Origin: a virus
DNA length: 26,127 nt
IMG/VR virus record: IMGVR_UViG_3300010318_000039
Coordinates: 1-26,127 of that record
Direction: 5' to 3' (one strand)
Shown here piece after piece: positions 7,873 to 16,311 of this stretch. Under the pieces are notes generated by a model that made no database searches, had not been told where the DNA came from, and saw nothing but the letters and a program-made list of their open reading frames with translations. Position numbers and translations under genes: made by a program. The stretch's first letter is position 1; every line of letters starts with the position of its first letter.

Positions 7873-8524
7873 AAACGTCAGCATTGACTTGACGATTAGT
7901 TACTCCAGCCCTCGCAGTGGAAGGAGCTTCAGTAGTCCAATATGAATACTGAAATTCTGTAGAAAATTCTTCAATTTGATCATTACTATCGTAAGCAAGA
8001 TCAATTTGACTGACACTTGTTGGGAACGCATACCATAATTTATAAGTCCTTAAAATATTTCCACCTTTACCATTTGCATCTGGAGTAGGAGCTTTTTCTA
8101 ATTGATGAACAAATAAATGTGCGGTATATCCATTTGCTTCACCAGCTAAGGGTGTTAATAAGTCTGCTGTGTTTCCAGCATGACCATTAATAGCTTCCAT
8201 CCACTGTTCCATAACTGCACGAACTTTGAAGTCTTTATCATTAATGAATGTAGGACTCCAGTTATCAAATGTTCTGTCTCCAGCAATTTTAACTGTACGA
8301 CCACGGAAAGGAACTTCAATAGTTCCTAAACTCGAAGCCGGTAAAGCAGCAGATTTACAGAGTAAATTTACTAATTCTTTTTCACTATCTTGAACAGCTC
8401 CTGTTCCAGTTCCGCCTGCTCCAATTGATCCTGTTGGAAACACGATATCAACAAGAAACATATTAGGTCTAACGCCTTGACCTACCTTTGAAATGAAATC
8501 GCTAATTTTGCTTGTGTATGCCAT
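7871..8524 (-). CDS. 19: Tail tube protein gp19
   Basis: A 217-aa protein beginning MAYTSKISDFISKVGQG, the marine gp19 N-terminus (T4 gp19 is 163 aa). The core includes PNMFLVDIVFP, LCKSAALPASSLGTIEVPFRGR, VKIAGDRTFDNW and FKVRAVMEQWMEAIN, the standard order of the tail-tube fold. A glycine-rich loop at about residues 31-43 and a longer C-terminus account for the extra length. Stacked hexamers form the inner tube of the contractile tail. It sits directly downstream of the sheath gene with a 32-nt gap. Confidence 0.95.
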   Translation of the reverse strand: MAYTSKISDFISKVGQGVRPNMFLVDIVFPTGSIGAGGTGTGAVQDSEKELVNLLCKSAALPASSLGTIEVPFRGRTVKIAGDRTFDNWSPTFINDKDFKVRAVMEQWMEAINGHAGNTADLLTPLAGEANGYTAHLFVHQLEKAPTPDANGKGGNILRTYKLWYAFPTSVSQIDLAYDSNDQIEEFSTEFQYSYWTTEAPSTARAGVTNRQVNADV

Positions 8525-8556
8525 TTTTGTTTACCTTGAATGTGATTGGTATTTAA

Positions 8557-10524
8557 TTATCTACCCACTACTTCATTAAATGAAACTCCAGTCTTTGTCG
8601 CAGTAAATGTAATTGTAATATAATTAATTGAGCGGGTTGGTTTGATAAAAAGTTCAGCTACAAATTCATTTCTATCAATAACATCTGGAGTATTGTTTGA
8701 ATCATCACATACCACGAGGTAATCAGTAACACCTCTACGAGATTGTACTTCGTTAAGGTAAGAATTCACTGCACTTGCAAAAGAAGATCTAGTAATTTCA
8801 TCGTTTTGTTCAAATAGAACTTGCTTAGCAAGTCTCTCAACACGTTTTTCAATGTTGAGGAATAGACGACGAACATTAATTCTATCAAAAGCACTTGGAG
8901 AAGCAAGAGCTGTTTTATCTCCAAATAATGTAATGCCAGAACCAGGGAAAGAAACTATCGGATTAATTCTATTTTGATAAAGAAGATCTCTATCAGCTTT
9001 ATTTGGATTATATGCTAATTTAATAGCGTTTCTGAGAGAACCTCTATTAACTCCTGCTGGTGAATACCAATCATCTAAAGATGCAGATGTAGAAACACAG
9101 AGACCAGCTATATCTCCATTGCAAGCGAGATAGCGATATTTGTCACTAAAACGATCATAATAATACTTATAACCACTGTCAAATATGGCATATGAAGTAG
9201 AAGTTAATCCACGGAAAAATGCAATAGTATTATCTCTTTGTTGAGTTGCAGATAATCCACCAGTAGAACCAATTTGATTTCCTTTGTGAGGAGAAACAAA
9301 AGAGATACAATCTTTTCTTGATGTAGCAATTTGAATTACTTTATTTGCCTTTGAAAGTGTATCTTCTTGGGTTGACATTGATCCACCCATCAGTACAAAA
9401 TTAATTTCTGATTCTTCTGTATCTAAAAATAGATCATAAGCATCACCTATTTCCGAAGTAGTATAAGTATAATCATCTGTGCCACCTGAAAGAGTTGATA
9501 TTGAATCTGCACATAAAGCAAATTTAGTTCCAGATGCTAAAGTAGTTGAATCCACTCCCCAAGCATTTCCCGCACCAGCAGTTGACGGATTAATAGATGC
9601 AGATGGAGCAGCTCCAGCGTAAATATAGGAAGATTGTAAATTAATTTCTTCTTTATAGTAAGCTGATCCTCCTTCAGTTGTTCTAGCATCTGATAATTTA
9701 GATAGATAAGTATATCTTTCTACAATTGTATTTACAGAACCAGAAATTTCTCCAGTCGTATCAATTACAGCTACATGAATTTCGTCATATGAAATTCCTT
9801 TGGAAGCAGCAAAAGAAGAAGTTCCTGGACGAGGACCAATAGCAGAAAGTGAAATACCTGTCGTATCTATTTCTGTATTAAGATACCAATCTACAGCACT
9901 AGCAATAGCAACATCATTTACACCATCCTCTAAAGTATCTAAACTTGTAATAAGTGTGTTTGGATCATCAAGAACAACAACTAATTTTTTAGCAGTTTCG
10001 TCCCAAGAAACCACTTCAGCCGTTTTTGTTCCACCAGTAACATTGAAAGTGACATTAGAACCAGCTACAGGAGCACTGCTAGGAACTTCTGCTAATATAA
10101 TAATTTGATCAGGACCTCTATCGACCACAACAACCTTAGCTTGATTGCTCCAGGTTCCAGCATAACGAGATACAAAAGTTTCTGATGATCCAGTTCCAGC
10201 TTCCCAATCGGCTAAATTTTTAACTAAAACACCACTTCCATCTGCAGTAGCATTTAAAACTGAAGAAGATGCACGGACTACTGCGAGTCTACCACCATAA
10301 TTTAAATATTCCGAAGCAACAAACCAATCATCTGCATTATTATCAGTTGGTTTTCCAAACACATCAACAAATTCTTTTTGGGTGTTGATATTTATAATTT
10401 GTCCAATAGGGCCTTTTTTGAATGTAGATGCAAAAGCAGCGGTAATTTGCTGAGCCCCAATTACCACAACATTAGATAGGTCACGCTCTTTAAGAACTAT
10501 TCCAGGCGAGACTTGACTTGACAT
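8557..10524 (-). CDS. 18: Tail sheath protein gp18
   Basis: A 655-aa protein, nearly the length of T4 gp18 (659 aa). The N-terminus MSSQVSPGIVLKERDLSNVV is the sheath linker strand. A conserved segment follows: FASTFKKGPIGQI, EFVDVFGKP and ASEYLNYGGRLAVVRA. The variable protruding domain is in the middle. The C-terminus carries the most conserved block, RINPIVSFPGSGITLFGDKTA, then INVRRLFLNIEK and FIKPTRSINYITITF, which make the contact with neighbouring subunits. The gene starts with a strong GAGGAG ribosome-binding site just before the ATG and a late-promoter motif. The sheath contracts to drive the tube through the host envelope. Confidence 0.97.
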   Translation of the reverse strand: MSSQVSPGIVLKERDLSNVVVIGAQQITAAFASTFKKGPIGQIININTQKEFVDVFGKPTDNNADDWFVASEYLNYGGRLAVVRASSSVLNATADGSGVLVKNLADWEAGTGSSETFVSRYAGTWSNQAKVVVVDRGPDQIIILAEVPSSAPVAGSNVTFNVTGGTKTAEVVSWDETAKKLVVVLDDPNTLITSLDTLEDGVNDVAIASAVDWYLNTEIDTTGISLSAIGPRPGTSSFAASKGISYDEIHVAVIDTTGEISGSVNTIVERYTYLSKLSDARTTEGGSAYYKEEINLQSSYIYAGAAPSASINPSTAGAGNAWGVDSTTLASGTKFALCADSISTLSGGTDDYTYTTSEIGDAYDLFLDTEESEINFVLMGGSMSTQEDTLSKANKVIQIATSRKDCISFVSPHKGNQIGSTGGLSATQQRDNTIAFFRGLTSTSYAIFDSGYKYYYDRFSDKYRYLACNGDIAGLCVSTSASLDDWYSPAGVNRGSLRNAIKLAYNPNKADRDLLYQNRINPIVSFPGSGITLFGDKTALASPSAFDRINVRRLFLNIEKRVERLAKQVLFEQNDEITRSSFASAVNSYLNEVQSRRGVTDYLVVCDDSNNTPDVIDRNEFVAELFIKPTRSINYITITFTATKTGVSFNEVVGR

Positions 10525-10563
10525 TTTATTCTCCTCTCGGTTAATCCAGTTTAAATCTAAAAT

Positions 10564-10571
10564 TATTTATC
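10564..10571 (-). promoter_or_regulatory. Late-promoter-like GATAAATA before gene 18
   Basis: The minus strand reads GATAAATA in the 54-nt gap between genes 17 and 18, 39 nt upstream of the gene 18 ATG. A GAGGAG ribosome-binding site follows close to the start codon. Confidence 0.65.
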
Positions 10572-10578
10572 AAAATTA

Positions 10579-12222
10579 TTAATTCCACATATAAGAAATG
10601 TCTTCTTGTGTATCTCCATACCAAACTGTTCCGTCTTCTACAAAACCCTCATCACCCTCAAGTCCAGTAACAATAAAACCGAAAGGTGACATATCTTGTT
10701 CAATTTGATTTTTTTGTTCGTCATAAATTCTTTTGCGAACATCATTGTCCGTCATTTCTTTAAAATACTCTTGAACAGCTAACCAAGCAAATATAACTAA
10801 ACACATCACAAGATCATCATGAAATCCTTCATCAGCTTCAAATGATTGCTTTTTTTGAATGAATGTGGTAAGCTCAGAAATAATTTCGTAATCTCTAAAC
10901 AATAATTTGTCGTCCTCGATCATTTGCTTTAAATTTGCACAACCAACTTTCTTTACAGTGATTGACATTTTTAAACCAAGTTGAGTTTTAGTACCAGAAA
11001 ATCCTTGACCAACAATTTGACCCGCTCTACCTCTCATAGAACACATCAATACATTCGGATACTCAAGATCATAATTAAGAATTGATGCTACTTGATCGCC
11101 TACATCATTTACTTCACATAAAACATATGCATTATTATATGCTCTAGCAACATCGTTTATAATATTAGGAAAAAGCATTGGTTTAATTTCATTATTTCTA
11201 TATTTTGCAACTATTTTGTATGGAACTGTTGTGATATCAAAAACAATAAAAGCAGAATAATCCCCTCCTATACCTCTGCTTACGTCCGCTGTTATAATAT
11301 ATTCTGCTTTTTTATTTGGTTCTTCGTATATATCTAAACCTTTATTAGATTTAATTGGCGTATCAAATACTAACGATCTTAATTTTGATGCTGAAATAAG
11401 AGTATCAACCGAACCTAAGAAATTACATTCAAATTCCTGAGTAAATTGACGTTCAGAAGTATTCTTAATTGTTTCTTCTTTCCATTTAGCATCACGTCCA
11501 GGAACCTCAGACCAATGAACTTCGGTCCAGATATAATTATTTCTTTCATTTTGAGCATCTACCCACAATTTATAAAAATGATTCATGCCATATGGCGTTG
11601 AAATAATAATAACTTTTGTTTTATTTCCTGAAGAAATTGTAGGATATACTGATGAGAAAAAATCATCTGCAATATGATTTGGAACAAATGCAAATTCGTC
11701 TAAAAAAATAATATTAAATGACATCCCTCTCACAGCAGATGCTGAGGTTGATGCTGCCATAATTTTGGAACCATTTTCTAATTCCATAGAACCTTTGTTC
11801 CATGAAATAACTCCTTGCTGTAACCATTTAGGAAGATTTTCGTATGCTGTTTGTAATCTTCCTAATAAGTCACGAGCAGTTGATGCTTTGTTTGCTAGAA
11901 TACCAATATTTGAACTATCATTAAATAAAGCATAATGAAGTAAATATGAAACTACTGTAGTGCTCTTACCAGTTTGTCTGGGAAGCTTAGCTATATTAAA
12001 TCTATTTTCGTGAAATTTTTTTACAAGTTCTTTTTGAAAATCATACATTTTAAAAGGTACTAAACCTTCATCAACGGAAACAATTTTTACATAATTAACT
12101 GCAAAATATACAGGATCTTCTTTACATTTTAAATATTCTGCAATTTGTTTTTTAGTCCACTGATGAGGAACGTTCGCTTTTTTTAAAAGCGGATTTCCCA
12201 AATAAATCTGATCACTACTCAT
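10579..12222 (-). CDS. 17: Large terminase subunit gp17 (packaging ATPase and nuclease)
   Basis: A 547-aa protein, shorter than T4 gp17 (610 aa). The ATPase domain has Walker A-type PRQTGKST at residues 81-88, Walker B IIFLDEF at 171-177 and the coupling motif STPYG at 208-212. The nuclease domain shows the RNase H-like acidic residues in TADVSRG (Asp313), LCEVND (Glu370) and the late HDDL motif. It docks on the portal, translocates DNA into the prohead and cuts the concatemer. The ATG overlaps the upstream zinc-finger-like gene by 8 nt. All key residues are present, so it should be active. Confidence 0.97.
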   Translation of the reverse strand: MSSDQIYLGNPLLKKANVPHQWTKKQIAEYLKCKEDPVYFAVNYVKIVSVDEGLVPFKMYDFQKELVKKFHENRFNIAKLPRQTGKSTTVVSYLLHYALFNDSSNIGILANKASTARDLLGRLQTAYENLPKWLQQGVISWNKGSMELENGSKIMAASTSASAVRGMSFNIIFLDEFAFVPNHIADDFFSSVYPTISSGNKTKVIIISTPYGMNHFYKLWVDAQNERNNYIWTEVHWSEVPGRDAKWKEETIKNTSERQFTQEFECNFLGSVDTLISASKLRSLVFDTPIKSNKGLDIYEEPNKKAEYIITADVSRGIGGDYSAFIVFDITTVPYKIVAKYRNNEIKPMLFPNIINDVARAYNNAYVLCEVNDVGDQVASILNYDLEYPNVLMCSMRGRAGQIVGQGFSGTKTQLGLKMSITVKKVGCANLKQMIEDDKLLFRDYEIISELTTFIQKKQSFEADEGFHDDLVMCLVIFAWLAVQEYFKEMTDNDVRKRIYDEQKNQIEQDMSPFGFIVTGLEGDEGFVEDGTVWYGDTQEDISYMWN

Positions 12223-12451
12223 TTAAACTCCTTTGAACATCCTTATCAATAGCATCCATATTATTTAATCTATTTTCCCAACCTTTACCATCTGTAGTAC
12301 CTTTGCATGGATTAATGCAAGTGTCATCTCCAAACTTGTCACATACTAAAGAAGCAAGTTCAGTTTCATTACCTTGTTTGTTTGTGCCAGTCCAAAAATG
12401 TTGACCGTTAATCCATAGGGCACCACATTTTGGGCAGGTCTTGGTATTCAT
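12215..12451 (-). CDS. Small Cys-rich (zinc-ribbon-like) protein upstream of gene 17
   Basis: A 78-aa protein starting MNTKTCPKCGALW. Cysteines lie at 6, 9, 37, 45 and 49, with His18 between the pairs. The CPKC knuckle plus CDKFGDDTCINPC suggests a single zinc site, although the second half is not a classical CxxC. It overlaps gene 17 by 8 nt, so it is coupled to the terminase. Similar short Cys-rich proteins occur at this place in marine T4-like phages and carry no established function. A role in packaging or DNA binding is only suggested by position. Confidence 0.75.
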   Translation of the reverse strand: MNTKTCPKCGALWINGQHFWTGTNKQGNETELASLVCDKFGDDTCINPCKGTTDGKGWENRLNNMDAIDKDVQRSLNE

Positions 12452-12479
12452 AGCTCTTATCTGTATAAGGTCAATATTA

Positions 12480-12487
12480 TATTTAGG
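12480..12487 (-). promoter_or_regulatory. Weak late-promoter variant CTAAATA
   Basis: The 87-nt gap 12452-12538 contains CTAAATA on the minus strand, about 28 nt upstream of the zinc-ribbon-like gene. This is the spacing seen for the better motifs, but the match is poorer. I see nothing else in the gap. Confidence 0.3.
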
Positions 12488-12538
12488 ATTTGTTATTTAC
12501 GATGTCGTAATTATTACAAAAATTTTGTTATGGAATCC

Positions 12539-13015
12539 TCACCCTTCGTGCTTATTGTCCATATACTTAGCAGCCGAATCGACATAATCAGCTGCAAGTG
12601 TTATTTTCGATTGGACCCATCCAGGAATTTGCATAGTAGGAGATTTAATCAATGTTATTAGACGATCACAGCAATGTTTAATTTCTTCAAGCTGATTAAG
12701 AATCATCGCCCCTTCATCATCAAGTTCTCTACCCATTGCAACATCAATATGATTTTCGGATAATGATTCTTTGATTTCCTTATATGATTTTTTCTTTTTA
12801 TATTCAGCTTTAAGTTTTTTTTCCATGGCTAGTAGATGTTTATAATAATCGGGAAATTCATCTAGATGTTGAAGGGCAATTCCATATGCTTCATCGTGAG
12901 ATGTTACATGCTCTCTTTCTACAGTAGAACCAATTTCTGCCTGTCTAATAACGTATTTTACAGAAACACCATGTTTTCTTGCAATTTCTCTTTCTGTAGG
13001 TACTCTTTTTTTCAT
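12539..13015 (-). CDS. Small conserved phage protein, DUF5661-like
   Basis: A 158-aa protein. The N-terminal half has EIARKHGVSVKYVIRQ, which looks like a helix-turn-helix-style helix pair. It is followed by the motif EHVTSHDEAYGIALQHLDEFPDYY read as two parts, EHVTSHDEA and HLDEFPDYY, which I associate with DUF5661. The middle is Lys/Glu-rich and probably helical. The C-terminus carries PGWVQSKITLAADYVDSAA, a motif I recall at the ends of several unrelated marine T4-like phage proteins. Function is unknown. It overlaps the 91-aa gene as ATGA and belongs to the packaging gene run between 16 and 17, but that does not prove a packaging role. Confidence 0.7.
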   Translation of the reverse strand: MKKRVPTEREIARKHGVSVKYVIRQAEIGSTVEREHVTSHDEAYGIALQHLDEFPDYYKHLLAMEKKLKAEYKKKKSYKEIKESLSENHIDVAMGRELDDEGAMILNQLEEIKHCCDRLITLIKSPTMQIPGWVQSKITLAADYVDSAAKYMDNKHEG

Positions 13016-13287
13016 GATATATATGAAACTTTGACACCCCTTATGTCATCATTTGATGCATATATTTTTTCGGTTGATTTTTTTCTAATTACTAATGATT
13101 GCCCTGGGGTCATACTAAAAGAAGCAACAGTAGCTGGAGTTTCTGCCCCATCAGTAATTGTAACTAGATGTGTTGTATTTCCTTGTTCATCATGAATTAA
13201 ACGTACTTCTGTGGCACCGTTAATTGTGCTAGCAGTTCCTGCAGTGACGGGTAATGCAATTTCTTGACTTAAGATTTTTAATCTCAT
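13012..13287 (-). CDS. Unknown small protein between genes 16 and 17
   Basis: A 91-aa protein that I do not recognise as a named family. It is predicted to be all beta: alternating hydrophobic strands such as EVRLIHDEQG, THLVTITDG and QSLVIRKKSTEKIYAS, without Cys, membrane segments or a signal peptide. The layout resembles small virion decoration or plug proteins, which is inference only. The ATG is preceded by a late-promoter motif 20 nt away, and the stop overlaps the next ATG as ATGA. Confidence 0.7.
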   Translation of the reverse strand: MRLKILSQEIALPVTAGTASTINGATEVRLIHDEQGNTTHLVTITDGAETPATVASFSMTPGQSLVIRKKSTEKIYASNDDIRGVKVSYIS

Positions 13288-13306
13288 CGCTTTTATAGTT
13301 TATTGA

Positions 13307-13732
13307 TTATTTATCTTCAGACATTTTCTTACCCATGTCTTTTAACATTTTTTGAAGATCTGCAGTAGATCCAACAAACATAGTATTATTAACTGTAGTA
13401 GGTGAATTACCTTTTACTGGAGCATCAAGATCTTTCATTTTCTTTTGAAGATCAATTAATTTATCAGTCATGTCTGAGACCTGCTTCATAGCGTTCACAG
13501 CGACTTCGTATGCTCTAGGATGACCAGACTCCTGAGCAACCTCCAAGGCCCCTTGCACGGCCTCCTGGCCCTTTTCTATGAGGTCGTAGAGTTGACCACG
13601 AGTATATTCATAATCTTTTTGTGGATCTTCCTGTTTTACTTTTGAAATTTGTACAATAGGATTATTATTAGATGTTTCTGTCGAAACATCTATATCAAAA
13701 ATTTGTTCCATATTTTTTTCAAAATCATTCAT
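13307..13732 (-). CDS. 16: Small terminase subunit gp16
   Basis: A 141-aa protein, close to T4 gp16 (164 aa). The layout is an acidic N-terminus, a long central coiled coil (about residues 45-105, with RGQLYDLIEKGQEAVQGAL then EVAVNAMKQVSDMTDKLIDL) and a flexible end with TTVNNTMFVGSTADLQKML, the latter typical of marine gp16. It forms a ring that recognises DNA ends and stimulates the gp17 ATPase. The ATG overlaps the stop of gene 15 as ATGA. A markedly GC-rich patch lies inside the coding sequence at 13541-13570. Confidence 0.9.
   Translation of the reverse strand: MNDFEKNMEQIFDIDVSTETSNNNPIVQISKVKQEDPQKDYEYTRGQLYDLIEKGQEAVQGALEVAQESGHPRAYEVAVNAMKQVSDMTDKLIDLQKKMKDLDAPVKGNSPTTVNNTMFVGSTADLQKMLKDMGKKMSEDK
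13308..13315 (-). promoter_or_regulatory. Late-promoter-like GATAAATA after gene 16
   Basis: The minus strand reads GATAAATA, overlapping the last codons of gene 16 and 20 nt upstream of the 91-aa gene. The leader would be short if this is used. Confidence 0.5.
13541..13570. other. GC-rich GGCC cluster inside gene 16
   Basis: In these 30 bases 22 are G or C, against roughly one third in the surrounding DNA. The palindrome GGCC occurs three times, at 13547-13550, 13559-13562 and 13567-13570. The encoded residues lie in the central coiled coil of gp16 and could easily be coded with AT-rich codons. A packaging-site role is a hypothesis, based on the T4 proposal that gp16 binds a pac-like site within its own gene. 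Confidence 0.5.
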
Positions 13733-14541
13733 AATAGATCTATTTGCTCATTAAATCCAAAATCATCATCTGATGTTACTAAAGCATCATCAAGATTATT
13801 AATAATGTTATCATTATTTTTATCATCCAATGCTTTAGGAGAATATGTAAATTTAGCATTTCTTTTATGTTGATTATAAGTACCAACACTCTCAAAAACT
13901 ATTGCTTTACGTATAATATCAATTTGATTAAATGGTCCATAGATATAAGATTTAGCAATAAAATTTAATTTCCATTCAATTAAACGTCTTTGCATAAAAC
14001 TATCATCCCAATCATCTGTATGATCAACACCAGTTAATGTAATACATACATCACGGTTTTCATTCATTTCAGGAATAAAATTAATTGTTATGTTGAAATT
14101 TGGTTGAAAGTATGGTAAAATCTGTTCAAGAATTTGCAATCCATCGTCTTGATTTTTTGTTAATATTCCTAATTCAAAATCAATATTATATGGTACAGGA
14201 ACATATTGTACTTTTACTTCAGAACCATTGTTGTCAATAACTGCTTTATATTTTTGAATCGGACTAGTTTTTCGTGAACTATCATAACCAATATTTGTCA
14301 TTTCGAAGTACATTCTCGGAAACTTAATATCTTGATATGGAGGTCCTGGAGTAGGGTCAGGGTTCTGTTCAATACGTCTTATGAATTTATCTTTTGGTCC
14401 ATACGCCAAAGGAATTTTTTGGACATTAATAATATCTCCCGTTTGAGGATTTCTTCTTTGAACTTCTATGTTATTAAAAAGTGTCCCAAACCCTATAACG
14501 GTTTTTCTAATTGCTTCGTTATAAAAATGCGAGCCTAACGT
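13729..14541 (-). CDS. 15: Tail terminator / proximal sheath stabilizer gp15, apparent ACG start
   Basis: With the start I propose the protein has 270 aa, matching T4 gp15 (272 aa). The first ATG/GTG/TTG start in this frame is TTG at 14409, but that drops about 44 conserved residues. Upstream, the frame is open from 14559 and encodes LGSHFYNEAIRKTVIGFG and TLFNNIEVQRRNPQTGD, matching the T4 gp15 N-terminus (FGYFYNSSFRR then GDLFSNIQIKRQ). The codon where a Met is expected is ACG at 14539-14541. Later motifs LQILEQILPYFQPNFNITI and RRLIEWKLNF are strongly gp15-like. The protein caps the top of the tail and joins it to the neck. A late-promoter motif 37 nt upstream of the ACG also favours the long form. 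An ACG start or an ATG-to-ACG sequence error are both possible. Confidence 0.88.
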   Translation of the reverse strand, partial: TLGSHFYNEAIRKTVIGFGTLFNNIEVQRRNPQTGDIINVQKIPLAYGPKDKFIRRIEQNPDPTPGPPYQDIKFPRMYFEMTNIGYDSSRKTSPIQKYKAVIDNNGSEVKVQYVPVPYNIDFELGILTKNQDDGLQILEQILPYFQPNFNITINFIPEMNENRDVCITLTGVDHTDDWDDSFMQRRLIEWKLNFIAKSYIYGPFNQIDIIRKAIVFESVGTYNQHKRNAKFTYSPKALDDKNNDNIINNLDDALVTSDDDFGFNEQIDLL

Positions 14542-14578
14542 TGTTTTGTACCCGTTTATTCAAAAATAACTATTAATT

Positions 14579-14586
14579 TATTTATT
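14579..14586 (-). promoter_or_regulatory. Late-promoter-like AATAAATA before gene 15
   Basis: The minus strand reads AATAAATA, overlapping the end of gene 14. It is 37 nt upstream of the ACG proposed as the gene 15 start but 169 nt upstream of the TTG alternative, so its spacing agrees with the ACG. Confidence 0.55.
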
Positions 14587-15460
14587 AGAAGCTACCCGTA
14601 AAATTACCATATTCACCAAAAGGATTTATTTCATCAAATACAAGAATATCATCTGCTTCGGTTTCTATATCTTTATTTTCTTCATATTGAGTATTAGGAT
14701 CATCAATTGTACTGAAGGAGACAATTTCCCATTCAGCTTGAGATATTTCACCGGTTACTAATTCTTCTTCTATAAATGTTCCTGTTCTATCAATAACGGT
14801 AAGAGTTTTTGTAGTTGAATTCCAATTAGTTACAGTCGCACTTACATTAGAAACAGATCCTTCAACTTTTTCACCTACAACAAAATTAAGACCTGTTGGA
14901 TTGTTAGCAAAAATTATATTAATAGCAGGACTTTGAATTAAATCAATATTATCAATTTGTGATATACCTGTTTCAATTGTTTCGTTACCAATTTCATATA
15001 ATTCTGCTGTAATAGTATAAAATTGTAATTTTCCAAATTGATGAAATACTGCTTCTACTTTCACATATTTGATTTCATACAAATCTTTAGTTAAAGGAAA
15101 AAATAATAAATCTCCTTCTAATGGTCTCGGTCCTAAATCATAAGTTTCTGATTCTTGTAACCATCTACGAGAAGAAACATTAAATACAATTTCATCTGTA
15201 ACTTTTAATCCAAATTTATTAATAAATTCACTATTGTTTCCAAATCCTTCTACATTTTGTAGAATCATTTCAATTTGTAATTGTGTTTCAAATTTAGAGT
15301 AAATTACATCATCTAATGTGTTTTCTTTAATGATAGTTCTTGGTAAATAATAAATATCTGTCCCAAAAAGTTTTATTTGTTCATCTGTAAGATCTTGATA
15401 TAAATTTTGTTCCCCTTCATATCCTGCATAATATGAAGGAAAATACTGACTTGTAGGCAT
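14585..15460 (-). CDS. 14: Neck protein gp14
   Basis: A 291-aa protein beginning MPTSQYFPSYYAGYEGEQNL, the marine gp14 N-terminus (T4 gp14 is 256 aa). The core has the diagnostic GTDIYYLPRTI, DDVIYSKFETQLQIEMIL and FGLKVTDEIVFNVSSRRW segments, followed by RPLEGDLLFFPLTKDLYEIKYV (quoted in parts). An inserted region after about residue 180 with a GLNFVVGEKVEG-type beta segment and an acidic linker makes it longer than the T4 protein. With gp13 it builds the neck that seals the filled head and receives the tail. It lies 4 nt after gene 13. Confidence 0.92.
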   Translation of the reverse strand: MPTSQYFPSYYAGYEGEQNLYQDLTDEQIKLFGTDIYYLPRTIIKENTLDDVIYSKFETQLQIEMILQNVEGFGNNSEFINKFGLKVTDEIVFNVSSRRWLQESETYDLGPRPLEGDLLFFPLTKDLYEIKYVKVEAVFHQFGKLQFYTITAELYEIGNETIETGISQIDNIDLIQSPAINIIFANNPTGLNFVVGEKVEGSVSNVSATVTNWNSTTKTLTVIDRTGTFIEEELVTGEISQAEWEIVSFSTIDDPNTQYEENKDIETEADDILVFDEINPFGEYGNFTGSF

Positions 15461-15464
15461 TGTT

Positions 15465-16295
15465 TTATCCTATAAGATCCATAGGTGGCAAAGAATAATC
15501 TGTAAGCATTTTTGCTTCTAATTCTTTTACTTCGTTATTTCCATCTTCCCATATTTCTCTTCCGTTTAAGGTAATTCCTCCAGGAAGCTGAACATTATTA
15601 TACTTAATAAGGTTTTGCCCCCACTGTCTTTTGATCAAAGCAGTAGCGTATCGTTTTAAAAAACTATCATTATAAACTTGAGACCATTCTTGAGGATCTA
15701 AAGCCCTATAACAATCAATAACAAGATACCTTCCTTCTTTGACTCTTGTTCGATCAATATCAATATACAATCTATCTTGTCTTTTATTAAATCTATATTC
15801 TACAAGACCACCTGTATTTACTACCATGTCAAGTGTTTCAAAATATTGTTTAATCATATAATAATATGACATGTCAAAATTTCCAAATGTATAGCCGGAT
15901 GAAAATGAAAAAATATCAAGTAAGAAATATTGATTACTTAATCCCCACATTTCATTGGCAGAAAGATTTGAAGTTACTCCAAATACTTTTTGAATGCCAA
16001 TTACATGATCTGGTACTTCGATAAAGTTTTTTCTATTTTCCCATCCGGCACCATCTGGATCATCTGTACTAGAAAGTTCGTTTGTTTCTTGAAATCTTTC
16101 TACATCTTCTGCAGTAAATTGATGTTTAAGATACATTCTTTCAATACCATCAAAATGATATTCTTGATAATATTGAATTGCATCATCAATTAAATCTTCA
16201 ATCTGATTACTATCTACATTAATTTGTAATACAGGATAACCTAATTTTCTCAAACAATACTCTTTAAATTGTATTCTAGTATTAGGCTTAGCCAT
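15465..16295 (-). CDS. 13: Neck protein gp13 (head completion)
   Basis: A 276-aa protein, somewhat shorter than T4 gp13 (309 aa). It opens MAKPNTRIQFKEYCLRKLG then PVLQINVDSNQIEDLIDDAI and YYQEYHFDG, a very characteristic gp13 start. Other hallmarks are EVPDHVIGIQKVF, FDMSYYYMIKQYFETLD, the YRFNKRQDRLYIDID strand pair and the C-terminal TALIKRQWGQNL and LPGGITLNGREIW. It binds under the portal after packaging. Two late-promoter-like motifs precede it. Confidence 0.95.
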   Translation of the reverse strand: MAKPNTRIQFKEYCLRKLGYPVLQINVDSNQIEDLIDDAIQYYQEYHFDGIERMYLKHQFTAEDVERFQETNELSSTDDPDGAGWENRKNFIEVPDHVIGIQKVFGVTSNLSANEMWGLSNQYFLLDIFSFSSGYTFGNFDMSYYYMIKQYFETLDMVVNTGGLVEYRFNKRQDRLYIDIDRTRVKEGRYLVIDCYRALDPQEWSQVYNDSFLKRYATALIKRQWGQNLIKYNNVQLPGGITLNGREIWEDGNNEVKELEAKMLTDYSLPPMDLIG

Positions 16296-16311
16296 TGATT
16301 GATTTTTTAAT

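Noticed and set aside
13729-14409. Gene 15 starting at TTG 14409
   Set aside because: This removes 44 residues that match the conserved gp15 N-terminus and leaves a 175-base gap unlike all other spacings between structural genes here.
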